From assembly GCF_019091455.1 (NCBI RefSeq), contig NZ_JAGXJN010000044.1, forward strand, positions 1 to 64,000: 64,000 bases of DNA. Reading direction: 5' to 3'. Positions within the stretch are counted from its first letter, which is position 1, and each line of letters opens with the position of its first letter. The position numbers were made by a program, and so were the translations under genes. This stretch comes from Chitinophaga sp. GbtcB8 (GTDB lineage: Bacteria; Bacteroidota; Bacteroidia; Chitinophagales; Chitinophagaceae). The notes under the pieces were generated by a model. The model had not been told where the DNA came from and did not search any database. It saw only the letters and a program-made list of their open reading frames with translations. This document shows positions 37,261 through 47,021 of the stretch, piece by piece.

Positions 37261-39387
37261 TTAATAAACAGCTTCTTTTCTTAACCCGAACTGGTGAATG
37301 CAGCTTTCAAAGAATACGGCTGCACTTTTATGCGGTATCATTACCCCTTTGGGCTTGCCGGTGGAACCGGATGTGTAGATAACATAAGCCAACTGTTCCG
37401 GCTGAATAATACCCGGCAGGTTATCACTGCTGTATTGTAACCGTTCCTGTTTGAACTGCGCCAGCTCTTTTTCATCTAACAGCGCCTTACACCGGCTGTC
37501 TGTTAGTATATAATCAATTCTTTCCTGTGGGTAAGCCGGGTCAATAGGTACATAGGCCCCGCCGGATTTTAAGATCCCCAGTATGGCCACCAGCATCCAT
37601 TCTGAGCGTGGCAGCATCAGCCCTACCAGGTCTTCTGCGGCTACGGCATAACGGTGCCGCAGATAGTTTGCCAGCTGGTTAGCACATTCATTCAGCTCCT
37701 GGTAGCTCAGCTTTGTGGCGCCAAAGATCACCGCAGTATGATCCGGGGTTTGCAGCACCTGTTCTTCAAACAGGTCTATCATTGTTTTATCGGCAGGGTA
37801 ATAAGTCCGGTTATCATTAAAGCCTTCCACCAGCTGCTGTTTTTCCTGTGTGCTGAGGTAATCCAGCTGCCGGAGCGGCAGGTCAGGATCTGCTGCCATT
37901 ACCGCCAACAGCTGTTCCAGGTGGCGGGCTAACTGCGTTGCAAAAGCATCCTCATATATATCACTGTTATACTCAAGCCTGAGATGCACCTGCCCGGCTG
38001 TTTCTGAAAAATTGAAATTAAGGTCATACTTGCTAACCGTACCTGCGTCACCGTTATAAGGGGCAATTTGCAGCTCCCCGGAGGCTGCGGCCGGTATATC
38101 CGATGTGGTATTCTGCAACGCCAGCATCACATCAAACAGCGCACTCCGGCTCATGTCGCGTTGCAGATGCAGATCATCTACCAGCTCGTCAAAAGGGTAT
38201 GCCTGGTGCGTATAAGCATCCAGGGTTAGCTGTTTTACCTGCCCAAGCAGGCTGCGGTAGCTGTCTGCACCGCGGAAACGGCTGCGGAGGGGAAGCATAT
38301 TAAGATAGAACCCTATCTGGTCATCCAGGTCTATATGCTCACGGCCTGCTATAGGACTGCCTATGATCATGTCTTCCTGTCCGCTGTACCGGTATAACAA
38401 CACATTTACTGCTGCCAGTAATCCCATGAACAGGGAACAGCCTTCTTCCTGCAACAGGGCCTGCACCTGCTTACTTAACCCGGTTGAAAAACGGCGTTGT
38501 ACATAACCGCCATTATAGGTTTTTACTGCAGGCCGCAGCTGGCTGCCCGGAAGGTCCAGCACCGGCAGCTGGCCTGCAAGCTGCTGCTGCCAGTAAGCGC
38601 GGTGGGCCTGGTGGCTGCTGCCGGTTAGCTGCGATTGCTGCCATACAGCATAATCTTTATAGTGGATACGCAGTGGGGCGGGGGCATAGGCTGTTCCCTG
38701 CACACCTGCGTAATACGCTTCCAGCAATTCGCGGAACAGCACATTCATGGACCACCCATCTGTGATAATGTGATGCATGGTGTAAGTGAATACCCATTGA
38801 TGTGCAGCCATCTGGTATAAACCAGCCCTGAATAAAGGCCCTGAATAAAGATCAAAAGGGCGCTGGCAATCTGCACGTACCAATGTTCCCAGTTCCGGTG
38901 ATCCCGGTGAGAGATCCTGTACATCTTTATAAGTAATACCAAAAGACAGTGCTGCCGGTGTTAGAATAAACTGCTGCACATTTCCTGCAGCATCTGTACG
39001 GAATACGGTGCGCAGTATCTCATGCCGTTCTACCAGGGCCAGGAAAGCTTTGTCCATAACAGTGAGGTCCGGCTTTCCGTTGAACACATATACAGCCGGC
39101 ATATTGTAGGCAGCATTCCCATCCTCAAACTGGCTAAGCACCCATAAGCGGCGCTGCGCAGAAGATAAGGGGTAGGATGCTGCAGGCGCTGCTGCCGGAA
39201 TAGCGGTGAAGGCGCCTGCTCCGGCGCCGCGGATATATTTTACCAGGTCATCTTTATGCGCCTGTATCAGGGCTTTCAGCTCAGGGCCAATAGCTCCCTT
39301 TCCTGCATCTATACGCAGTCTTTCTCCTTCCACGGAAATACGGGCATTCACATCCCTGAGTTGCTGAATAATATATACAATATCCAT
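37261..39387 (-). CDS. NRPS P4: TubC-type docking domain-C-(N-terminal part of A)
   Basis: The start is placed at the ATG at 39387, since MDIVYIIQQL begins a TubC-type N-terminal docking domain (residues 1-52; RISVEGERLR, HKDDLVKYIR); 17 preceding codons of the open frame have no similarity. A C domain (about 70-500) has SSAQRRLWVLSQ and HHIITDG and resembles L-accepting domains. The A domain begins at about 520 and stops at residue 708, a little after its ATP loop YTSGSTGKPKG, ending LRKEAVY. The natural continuation (YTVPLLVSNAFDIS) is at the start of P5, 3.8 kb away. The two halves must assemble in trans to form an active Hpg-activating A domain. The docking domain implies an upstream NRPS partner with a matching tail. 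Confidence 0.92.
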   Translation of the reverse strand: MDIVYIIQQLRDVNARISVEGERLRIDAGKGAIGPELKALIQAHKDDLVKYIRGAGAGAFTAIPAAAPAASYPLSSAQRRLWVLSQFEDGNAAYNMPAVYVFNGKPDLTVMDKAFLALVERHEILRTVFRTDAAGNVQQFILTPAALSFGITYKDVQDLSPGSPELGTLVRADCQRPFDLYSGPLFRAGLYQMAAHQWVFTYTMHHIITDGWSMNVLFRELLEAYYAGVQGTAYAPAPLRIHYKDYAVWQQSQLTGSSHQAHRAYWQQQLAGQLPVLDLPGSQLRPAVKTYNGGYVQRRFSTGLSKQVQALLQEEGCSLFMGLLAAVNVLLYRYSGQEDMIIGSPIAGREHIDLDDQIGFYLNMLPLRSRFRGADSYRSLLGQVKQLTLDAYTHQAYPFDELVDDLHLQRDMSRSALFDVMLALQNTTSDIPAAASGELQIAPYNGDAGTVSKYDLNFNFSETAGQVHLRLEYNSDIYEDAFATQLARHLEQLLAVMAADPDLPLRQLDYLSTQEKQQLVEGFNDNRTYYPADKTMIDLFEEQVLQTPDHTAVIFGATKLSYQELNECANQLANYLRHRYAVAAEDLVGLMLPRSEWMLVAILGILKSGGAYVPIDPAYPQERIDYILTDSRCKALLDEKELAQFKQERLQYSSDNLPGIIQPEQLAYVIYTSGSTGKPKGVMIPHKSAAVFFESCIHQFGLRKEAVY

Positions 39388-39482
39388 ACTGGCAGATACA
39401 ATTAAACATTCAACAGCACAGGCTTCTGGCCCGGCCATTATAAAAAACAGGATCGGTTAAGATCAGATCAAAACAAAAGGAA

Positions 39483-40190
39483 TTAGTTACCGGAGCGGCT
39501 GGCAGAGAGCGTTCTCTTACAGTTAATGATCATTTCACAAACGGTATTAATATGGTCGTAGATGAAAAAATGGTTACCGGATAAGATACGGTGGGAAAAT
39601 GCGCCATTTACATACTCTTTCCAGTTCAGGATCTTATGCACATTCTTCTCCTCACTTCCCATCAGCGCCAGTACAGGTGTATGGATCCTGCCGGTAATAG
39701 GTGCGGTATCTTTTTCCAGTATCCCAAAGTCAGCTCTTAAGATCGGTTCAAACACTTCCGTCAGCTCTGTGTTGGCAAGTATTTCTGCGGATACGCCTCC
39801 CCATTCATTTAACTTCTCCCAGAAATAGGAAGAGGGTACATTATACAGTTTCTCATCCCGTACATTGGGACCGGGATTGCCGGATACGACCAGGTAAGCC
39901 GGTCCGTCGTTCAGCCGTTCCAGCTGCTGAGTTACCAGCAATCCCATTTCTGCGCCAAGGCTATGCCCATAAATATAGAATGGCTGCCCATTCCTTTTTT
40001 CCAGGATCTGCTGTAACAGGTCATTCACAGCAGCCTGCCGGTCTGAGATCAGCTCTTCTGCGAAGCGCATACCCCTGCCGGGCAGCTCAACCGGTTCCGT
40101 TGTAAAAAAATCGTTCAGCTTATCGAACATTCTTCTGAAGGAGTAAATACTTCCCCCGGAAAAATGCAGCATAAATAATTGTTCCTTCAT
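39483..40190 (-). CDS. Type II thioesterase
   Basis: A 235-residue alpha/beta hydrolase of the TEII/GrsT family, which removes wrongly primed or stalled acyl groups from carrier proteins of the NRPS. The nucleophile is S77 in YIYGHSLGAE, an early FSGGSIYSFRRM matches the family's oxyanion region, and a histidine in the late GNHFFI is the probable catalytic base. Length is normal. Its start overlaps the stop of P3 by 4 nt (ATGA), and a 95-nt gap separates it from P4. Confidence 0.92.
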   Translation of the reverse strand: MKEQLFMLHFSGGSIYSFRRMFDKLNDFFTTEPVELPGRGMRFAEELISDRQAAVNDLLQQILEKRNGQPFYIYGHSLGAEMGLLVTQQLERLNDGPAYLVVSGNPGPNVRDEKLYNVPSSYFWEKLNEWGGVSAEILANTELTEVFEPILRADFGILEKDTAPITGRIHTPVLALMGSEEKNVHKILNWKEYVNGAFSHRILSGNHFFIYDHINTVCEMIINCKRTLSASRSGN

Positions 40191-43100
40191 CGCGTTGCTT
40201 CCTCCTGCAATATAAATTCCTGGATGATCTGTTTATTGCGCTGTGCATTGCCCAGCATATTCATGTGGTTGCCTTCTATGCTGGTGATATGGATATCGCC
40301 CTGCAGCCCGTTCTGCGGCCTGCTGTAGTTACGTTCTCCTTCGCGGATCTGTACAGGTTTGAACAGCTGCATCGTTCCCCTGTAAGTACCCGGTTTATAA
40401 TGAACGATCAGCTGGTTGGCCCCCAGCATATCTGTCAGGATCCTTTCCCGGATCTCAGCATCTGCCCGGTTACTTCCTTCCAACTGGCTGTCCAGGATAT
40501 TTCCCAGCTTTTCTTTTGTGAGGTTCATATCATATTCAGGCAAATAGAAACCGGGATCAAACAACAGTACAGCACCGATCTGCGTGCCTGCTTTTTCAAG
40601 CTGCACCGCTATTTCGTAAGCAATAGTAGCACCCAGCGACCAGCCACTGATATGCACTTTCCTGCCTTTATTGATCTTTTCTATGAGCTGAATGTAATCA
40701 GCCGCTATTTTTTCTATAGACGACTGCATAGCATCTTCTGCGCTCACGGATCTTAATATTACCAGCGTAACATGCCCGGGCACGGCCTTTTCCAGGGTAT
40801 TTATATCAAACTGGGTGTTCCCTATAGGCAGTACAAAGAACAGAAGCTCATTTTGCTCATTGTAATTAATGAAATAGAACCGCTCTTCATTTGCAGGGGA
40901 GCTATGCGGCCTGCGCGTAATAAAGGCTGCCAGCTCTTTAATGGTAGGTTGCAGGTACAGGTCTGTTACTGTTATGGCTGGCGCCAGCTGCTTTCTTATC
41001 CTGTAAACAGCTTTCAGCGCCAGTATGGAATCCATGCCTATTTCAAAGAAATTGGATAAGATATCGAACGGCCTGTTGTCCAGCAAGCTGCTGATAATAT
41101 TATAAAGGTCCTTTTCAATACCTGCTTCCGGTGGCCGCATTTCACCCTGTGCTTTTGTGCCTGCACGCTGCGCCAGCTTTACAAAGTCAACCTTCCCGCT
41201 GTCTGTCAGCGGCACGGCGTCTATCTCTGTAAACTCATGCGGGATCATATAGGGAGGTATCTTCTTTTCAAGAAAGGATCTGAGCTCTTTTCCCGTTACT
41301 TCGCTGTTCTTCATATAAAAAGCAGTGATCCGCGTATTGCCGCTGCTTACCACAGGTACAACAATTGCCTTCTTCAGGGCAGGGTGCTGTGTAAGGTTGA
41401 ACTCGATCTCAGTAGGTTCTACACGGAATCCCCTGATCTTTACCATTCTTGTTTTCCTGCTTTGGAAAATAAGAATGCCTTCATGGTTCACATAACCAAG
41501 GTCGCCGGTTTTAACATAACGTTCTCCATCCACTTCTACAAAGCTGTCTGTTTCCAGCTCTTTATTAATATACCCGGTAGAAATACTTTCCCCGGTTATG
41601 CCTATCTCCCCTATAATACCAACGGGCAATATTTTCCTATGCTCATCCAGCACAGCAATGGCTGTATGTTGTATAGGCCTCCCCAACGGCAGGTTCCTTC
41701 TGCTGCCAGGATTATCCCCGGTAAAATAAACGGTGCCGGGTGCTTCGGTGGCGCCATACCTGCCTACGATCCTTATCTGCGGGAAATCTTTTTTTAATCT
41801 TTCAAAAAGCGTAACGGCAATGGGCTCTCCGCTGATCTCCAGGTATCTTAAAGGAGCCAGTGCTTCCTGTAGTTCGCAATCATACAGCAAGCGCAAAAAA
41901 GTAGGCGTCAGGAACAACCTGCTTACCTTGTATTTTGTGGTTTGCTCATGGAACAGCGCAGGATTATTATTGGATTCATTTGAATAAACAAATAAAGTGC
42001 TGCCCTGTGCAAGCGGCTCAAATACTTCACGCAGTGAAGGGCCAAAACACAGCAGCGTCTTAAACCCATAGGTATCCTCTGCAGTTGCCGGAAAAGTTCC
42101 GCTTAGCCAGGATACCCGGTTCATATGACCGGTATGATCGATCTTTACCAGCTTGGGTACGCCGGTAGAACCGGAAGTATAGTTTATGCAGCACAGGGAA
42201 GAAGGATCCGCGTGTGGAACCGCCTCATAAGATTCCAGGGGATCTATTTGGCCGATGGCAAAAACCCGGCCGGCTGTTTTTAACAAGGTATCCATATCTG
42301 TAAAAACAGCACTCAAACCTATGGTCTTATGGATCCATTCTACTTTCTCATCAGGAAAATCATGCTCCAGGCTTACAATATGGCAGCCTGCTTTCAGGGC
42401 GCCTATGATCACGGCAATGAGGTTAACGGAACGTTTCATCCGCACGCCTACTGCACCGGAAATATCATGTCTGGTCAGCAGCTCAAATATGCGGTTGCTC
42501 ATGGCATTCAGCTCGCGGTAAGTAACCTCCCTGCTGATATCTCTCACTGCAATACGGTCAGGGAAAACAGCGGCAGCTTTCATAAATGCGCCGTGCAGGG
42601 TACTCCCCCCCGCTGCAGGAACGTTTCCCTGCAACCTGGAACTTTTAAGGCCGCCTGCCTCAAATACATTTATACCGTTATCCGGTAAGCTCTTTACAAT
42701 ATCCAGCCGGTTGAATACAGATACAATGGCCTGGCAAATATCCTTTACCAGGTGGCTGGTAAAATTATCATTCCGGTATCTCGTCTTAATACCCAGCTGT
42801 CCATCGCCCTCTACCAGCAGCAGGTTTACCGGGAAATGGGAAGAGATGTTGGCATCTGTTGATAAATGTTTCAGTGAAAGGTCCTGCTGCCCGGCGCCGG
42901 TGCCGGTCCTGATAAAATTCTGGTATACATAGGAAACGCTGAACAGCTGCGCATGTCCGGCCGCCCGGGCAATATCATTCAGGGACAGATAAGCGTATTC
43001 CTGTGATTCTATCAGCTGGATCTGCAACGCCTTGATCCCTTCCAGCAAAGACTGCCCTGTATTAAAATGCATCTTTACCGGGATGGTGGAAATACAGGGG

Positions 43101-44710
43101 CCAATGATGGTTTCCATATCATTTAGCTCAAACGGGCGCACAGTTACCGTATTCCCCCATATAAAGGCATCTTTCCCGCAGTACCTGGAAAGAATGAAAC
43201 CCGTGATATAATTCAATGCAGCCGCCAGGGTAATATGCTGGCTTTTTAAAACCGCCAGTGAGCCTGCATTGAGATCAAAGTGCAGCTCCAGGTCAGAGAA
43301 AGGATTTTCCGGGAACTCTGTTTCCCCGGTAGTTTTCTCCTCCAGCAATGTTGGCTTTACATCAGACAGCAGTGTTTTCCAATAGGTGAGCGCTTCCTGC
43401 TCATTCTTTCCGCTGATCCAGCGGGCGTAGGTAGAAAATTTCAGCTCTTCAGGAATGGTGGTTATCACTTCCTTTCCTGCACGCAGCCTGTCCGCTATAT
43501 CCAGCAGCTCCTTAAAGATGTGCATCACGGATGTGCCATCAATAATAATATGATGGCTGGTGATAACCACAACACATTTCCCATTGCCGGTTCTGATCAG
43601 CGAGAACCGGATCAGCGGCTCCCTGGCTATATCAAAACCCTGCTGTTTGATATGGATCAGCAGGTGCTGCAGGGAAGCGGTATCACCTGCCTCAAAGTAT
43701 TCACAGTTCAGGGTGCCTGCGGGCAGTACGGTGGCAATGAACTCACCCGTATTATAATCAAAGTCATAACAGGTTCTGAGAATTTCATACTTCGTGGTCA
43801 GCAGCCGGCATACTTCACGCAGAAAGCTGAAAGAAATATCTTCTGTTGTCTCAAAGCTGTTCTGGTTAATATAACTCTTGTTCTCCGGATGGTTAAACAC
43901 ATAGCTGATCAGTCCCCGCTGAAAAGGAGTAACCGGTACATGCTCCGCTGCCTTATCCCTTACGAGCAGTGTTTCTATATACTGCTGTACCAGGGTAATA
44001 AAAAGCGCACCCTTTTCGCTGTCCAGCCCCATTTCCGGGGCTATGGCCAGCTGGCAATGTAATACCTTGTTATCAAGCCATGCGTTTATATTCAATGCAT
44101 ACAGGCTGCCGGCATTCCCCTGAAAGGTAGCTGCAAAACCGGAATGGGCGGATAAGAGCAACCGGTCATCAGCAGGAGCATCCGTATTAAAACCAATATC
44201 GCCCAGGTAGTTGAACAATATGCGGTCAGCACATTCCAGCTGCCGGTTGATATATACCGGGCCATAATATTTCAATACGTCAAACCCTACCCCTCCATTA
44301 GGAACCGCATTATTCGCAGCTGCAATTCCTTCCAATGTACGGCTGATACTGCCGGGAACCATCCTATACTTAGTAGGGTATTTGCAGGTAAACCAGCCAA
44401 TGGTATCAGACACGTCATAATCTGTAAGCGCATTGCGGCCATGCCCTTCCCGGTATATAACAAATGCATCTTCCAGGGTTAGCTCATGTAAGGCATATAA
44501 TATTGCCGTGATGGTGATATTCTGAAGGGCCACACCCCCCATTGCCCGGCCTACCGGCACTTTTACCATAGCGGAATGAGGAATGCCGGCTTCTATTCTT
44601 TCGGGAAGCTCACCACCATCCACCTGGGCTACCCAGTAGTCCAGCTCCTGTTCCAGCAGTACATTCACTGCTTTCTGGTTCTCTAATATCCAGTGTTTAT
44701 AATTGTTCAT
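40187..44710 (-). CDS. NRPS P3: (C-lobe of E)-C-A(unusual)-PCP-TE
   Basis: Counted from the ATG at 44710 (a TTG at 44734 in the same frame is also possible) it has 1,507 residues. The N-terminus is the second half of an epimerization domain (EGHGRNAL, NYLGDIG); the first half ends P2. A C domain (about 265-695) has TPFQRGLISYVF and HHIIIDG. The A domain (about 715-1210) has YTSGSTGVPK and YGATE, but the position of Asp235 is Gly and the specificity residues read G-P-R-F-E-S-R-G-T, matching no code I know. A PCP (GMDSI) and a thioesterase (GWSLGA) follow, so this protein carries the release step. The lack of Asp235 suggests a substrate without a normal alpha-amine, such as a beta-amino, hydrazino or other acid. 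It overlaps P2 by 14 nt in a different frame. Confidence 0.92.
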   Translation of the reverse strand: MNNYKHWILENQKAVNVLLEQELDYWVAQVDGGELPERIEAGIPHSAMVKVPVGRAMGGVALQNITITAILYALHELTLEDAFVIYREGHGRNALTDYDVSDTIGWFTCKYPTKYRMVPGSISRTLEGIAAANNAVPNGGVGFDVLKYYGPVYINRQLECADRILFNYLGDIGFNTDAPADDRLLLSAHSGFAATFQGNAGSLYALNINAWLDNKVLHCQLAIAPEMGLDSEKGALFITLVQQYIETLLVRDKAAEHVPVTPFQRGLISYVFNHPENKSYINQNSFETTEDISFSFLREVCRLLTTKYEILRTCYDFDYNTGEFIATVLPAGTLNCEYFEAGDTASLQHLLIHIKQQGFDIAREPLIRFSLIRTGNGKCVVVITSHHIIIDGTSVMHIFKELLDIADRLRAGKEVITTIPEELKFSTYARWISGKNEQEALTYWKTLLSDVKPTLLEEKTTGETEFPENPFSDLELHFDLNAGSLAVLKSQHITLAAALNYITGFILSRYCGKDAFIWGNTVTVRPFELNDMETIIGPCISTIPVKMHFNTGQSLLEGIKALQIQLIESQEYAYLSLNDIARAAGHAQLFSVSYVYQNFIRTGTGAGQQDLSLKHLSTDANISSHFPVNLLLVEGDGQLGIKTRYRNDNFTSHLVKDICQAIVSVFNRLDIVKSLPDNGINVFEAGGLKSSRLQGNVPAAGGSTLHGAFMKAAAVFPDRIAVRDISREVTYRELNAMSNRIFELLTRHDISGAVGVRMKRSVNLIAVIIGALKAGCHIVSLEHDFPDEKVEWIHKTIGLSAVFTDMDTLLKTAGRVFAIGQIDPLESYEAVPHADPSSLCCINYTSGSTGVPKLVKIDHTGHMNRVSWLSGTFPATAEDTYGFKTLLCFGPSLREVFEPLAQGSTLFVYSNESNNNPALFHEQTTKYKVSRLFLTPTFLRLLYDCELQEALAPLRYLEISGEPIAVTLFERLKKDFPQIRIVGRYGATEAPGTVYFTGDNPGSRRNLPLGRPIQHTAIAVLDEHRKILPVGIIGEIGITGESISTGYINKELETDSFVEVDGERYVKTGDLGYVNHEGILIFQSRKTRMVKIRGFRVEPTEIEFNLTQHPALKKAIVVPVVSSGNTRITAFYMKNSEVTGKELRSFLEKKIPPYMIPHEFTEIDAVPLTDSGKVDFVKLAQRAGTKAQGEMRPPEAGIEKDLYNIISSLLDNRPFDILSNFFEIGMDSILALKAVYRIRKQLAPAITVTDLYLQPTIKELAAFITRRPHSSPANEERFYFINYNEQNELLFFVLPIGNTQFDINTLEKAVPGHVTLVILRSVSAEDAMQSSIEKIAADYIQLIEKINKGRKVHISGWSLGATIAYEIAVQLEKAGTQIGAVLLFDPGFYLPEYDMNLTKEKLGNILDSQLEGSNRADAEIRERILTDMLGANQLIVHYKPGTYRGTMQLFKPVQIREGERNYSRPQNGLQGDIHITSIEGNHMNMLGNAQRNKQIIQEFILQEEATR

Positions 44711-46994
44711 AATAATTGTACTGCAGGTCTTCAATAAATAGTTTCCACGATACCATATCCATGATCAGGTGATGGCAGGCCAGGAACAGCACAGGGCGTT
44801 CCTGTTCAAAGAATATCCCGGCATAGAGTAAGGGCCCTTTCTCAATATTGATCACTTTCATGGCGTGACCTATCCGCTCTTGCAGGCTCTTTTCATCCTG
44901 TCCGGCCGCCGTTGTTTCCAGCGTATAATTAATAGTAACAGCTTCATATTGCTGACGCCATTGTCCTTTTTCCTTTTTGAACCGCAGCCGGAACGTGTCA
45001 TGTTTTTCCGTTACCGCATCCAGGCTTTTACGGATACCCTCCAGGCTGAATGCCGGTTGCAGGTAGTAAGAAGCGTGCATCAGGAATTGCGATCCCTGCC
45101 GGTTATGATCAAAGAAGAACTGCTGGATGGGAGATAACACAAAGGGGCCTTGTGTAACAGCTGCGCTTTCCTTTTTGCTGCTTACTGCTTTATCAAGAAA
45201 ATTAACGTAGGGTGCATCCAGGAAACTCTTTACGGTAATGGAATAACCTTTCTTTTTGCACATAGCCACTACCTTTAGCATAGACAGGGAATCGCCGCCC
45301 TGCTCAATAAAGCTCTGTTCAGGATCTATGGCTTCAACAGGCACCCCTAATACGGCCGACCATATCTCTGTCATAATACGGCTGGCCGGCGTCAGTTGTG
45401 TTATGTGGTTCCTTGCCGGAGCAGCTGCTTTCCTTTCTTCAAAGATGCGGGCCAGCTGTTTTTTGTCAGCTTTTCCGGTAGCCCCAACGGGGATCTCCTT
45501 CACCAGGCAGAAATAATGCGGCAGCATATAATCCGGTAGTATCTGTAACAGCTCCGCCCTCAGGTAGTTTTCCAATGCCGTATGATCCGCAATGGGCGCC
45601 GGGCTGTCCGGCACAATGAATGCCACCAGCTTTTCCTCCAGGTGCAGCACATGCGCTACACCCACCCCCTGCAGGCTTTCGAGTGTATTACTGATCTCGC
45701 CCGGCTCTATCCTGAATCCCCTGATCTTCACCTGGTCATCGTCCCGGCCCAAATAGATAATGTTTCCGTCAGGCATCCATTTTCCCAGATCTCCGGTGTC
45801 GTACATACGTTCTCCGGCAAAAAAGGGATCGGCTATAAAACGTTGTGCGGTCAATTCAGGCTTATTCAGGTAACCTCTTGACAGGCCCGCGCCTGCCAGG
45901 AATATCCTGCCCTCTTTACCAACCGGCACCAGCTCCCTGTTATCATCCAGTATATAGATCCTTGTATTATCAATCGGTTTGCCGATAGGAATAATATTCA
46001 ATCCCTGCTTACATTCAAAACAGGTTACGTCTATGGTTGCTTCCGTAGGTCCATACAGGTTCACCAGCTTTGTTTGTTTTATCAGCTCATGAAACTGCTG
46101 ATTTAACCTGGGCGTTAATGCTTCTCCGCTTGCATATACGCGTTGCAGGCTGCCCAGCGCATATGCGGGATTATTTTCCAGGAAGTCAAGGAACCGCACC
46201 AGCATGGAGGGTACAAAATGCACTACGCTGATGCCATAACGTTCTATATGCAGTGCTATCTGCTCCGGATCTCTTTCATAACCATCCGGCAGAAAATATA
46301 CTTTTGCTCCCATAACGGCCCACCATAACAGCTCCCACACAGATACATCAAAAGAGTTGGATGTTTTCTGCAGAATGGTATCTGCTGCCGATAATGTGTA
46401 TTGTTTCTGCATCCAGCATAACCTGTTCACCAGCGAATGATGTTCTATCAGCGTACCCTTGGGTTGCCCGGTGGTGCCGGAAGTATAAATAATATAAGCT
46501 ACATCACCCGGCTGGGATGCGCGCGGGGGATCCTCAGCAGAAAAAGCGGCTTTATCAGCAGCAAATGCGCTAAAAAGCCCGCTGTCTATCAGTAACGTAT
46601 AACCGCTGTCTGCTTTAATATATTCCTTCCTTTTCTCCGGCATATTATTATCCACCGGCATATAGATGGCGCCGGATTTCAGGATGGCTAATATGGCCAT
46701 GATGAGGTGCTCGCTTCTTTTCAGCTGCACAGCGATCACCGCTCCCGGCTTTACCCCATGCCGGTGCTGTATGTAGGCGGCCAGCTGGTTAGCAGTGCTG
46801 TTCAGCGCCTCATACGTGATGGCGCCATTATCTGTTACAATGGCGGTATGGCCGGGATGTAACAACACTTGTTCTTCAAACAGGTCTGTTACTGTTTTAT
46901 CCTGCGGGTAAGCCGTTGTTGTATTATTAAAATCAACCAGTATCTGCTGTTGTTCCTCAACAGGCAGGCGCCGGATCTCTTTTATCTTTTCCAT
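44697..46994 (-). CDS. NRPS P2: A(Ser)-PCP-(N-lobe of E)
   Basis: A 765-residue protein that starts directly with an A domain and has no C domain of its own. Motifs: YTSGTTGQPKG, YGPTEAT, YDTGDLGKW. Specificity residues read D-V-W-H-Y-S-L-I-D, 8 of 9 identical to the serine code DVWHLSLID. The PCP has EQGGDSL, and a condensation-like lobe (SPIQQFFF, HHLIMDMVSW) follows and stops at a TAA right after IEDLQYNYYEQL, where an E domain would normally continue. The rest of the E domain is the start of P3 in the +1 frame. It would receive its condensation domain from the free C domain that ends P6, and produce D-Ser. Confidence 0.92.
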   Translation of the reverse strand: MEKIKEIRRLPVEEQQQILVDFNNTTTAYPQDKTVTDLFEEQVLLHPGHTAIVTDNGAITYEALNSTANQLAAYIQHRHGVKPGAVIAVQLKRSEHLIMAILAILKSGAIYMPVDNNMPEKRKEYIKADSGYTLLIDSGLFSAFAADKAAFSAEDPPRASQPGDVAYIIYTSGTTGQPKGTLIEHHSLVNRLCWMQKQYTLSAADTILQKTSNSFDVSVWELLWWAVMGAKVYFLPDGYERDPEQIALHIERYGISVVHFVPSMLVRFLDFLENNPAYALGSLQRVYASGEALTPRLNQQFHELIKQTKLVNLYGPTEATIDVTCFECKQGLNIIPIGKPIDNTRIYILDDNRELVPVGKEGRIFLAGAGLSRGYLNKPELTAQRFIADPFFAGERMYDTGDLGKWMPDGNIIYLGRDDDQVKIRGFRIEPGEISNTLESLQGVGVAHVLHLEEKLVAFIVPDSPAPIADHTALENYLRAELLQILPDYMLPHYFCLVKEIPVGATGKADKKQLARIFEERKAAAPARNHITQLTPASRIMTEIWSAVLGVPVEAIDPEQSFIEQGGDSLSMLKVVAMCKKKGYSITVKSFLDAPYVNFLDKAVSSKKESAAVTQGPFVLSPIQQFFFDHNRQGSQFLMHASYYLQPAFSLEGIRKSLDAVTEKHDTFRLRFKKEKGQWRQQYEAVTINYTLETTAAGQDEKSLQERIGHAMKVINIEKGPLLYAGIFFEQERPVLFLACHHLIMDMVSWKLFIEDLQYNYYEQL

Positions 46995-47021
46995 ATATGG
47001 TATACAATTTTCACCTTCCGG

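Noticed and set aside
33424..37261. Assembly error joining unrelated contigs between P4 and P5
   Set aside because: The same strand, short regular gaps, proper starts and stops at each junction and the functional match between cassette and A-domain code argue for a real arrangement, though read-level checking is still the decisive test.
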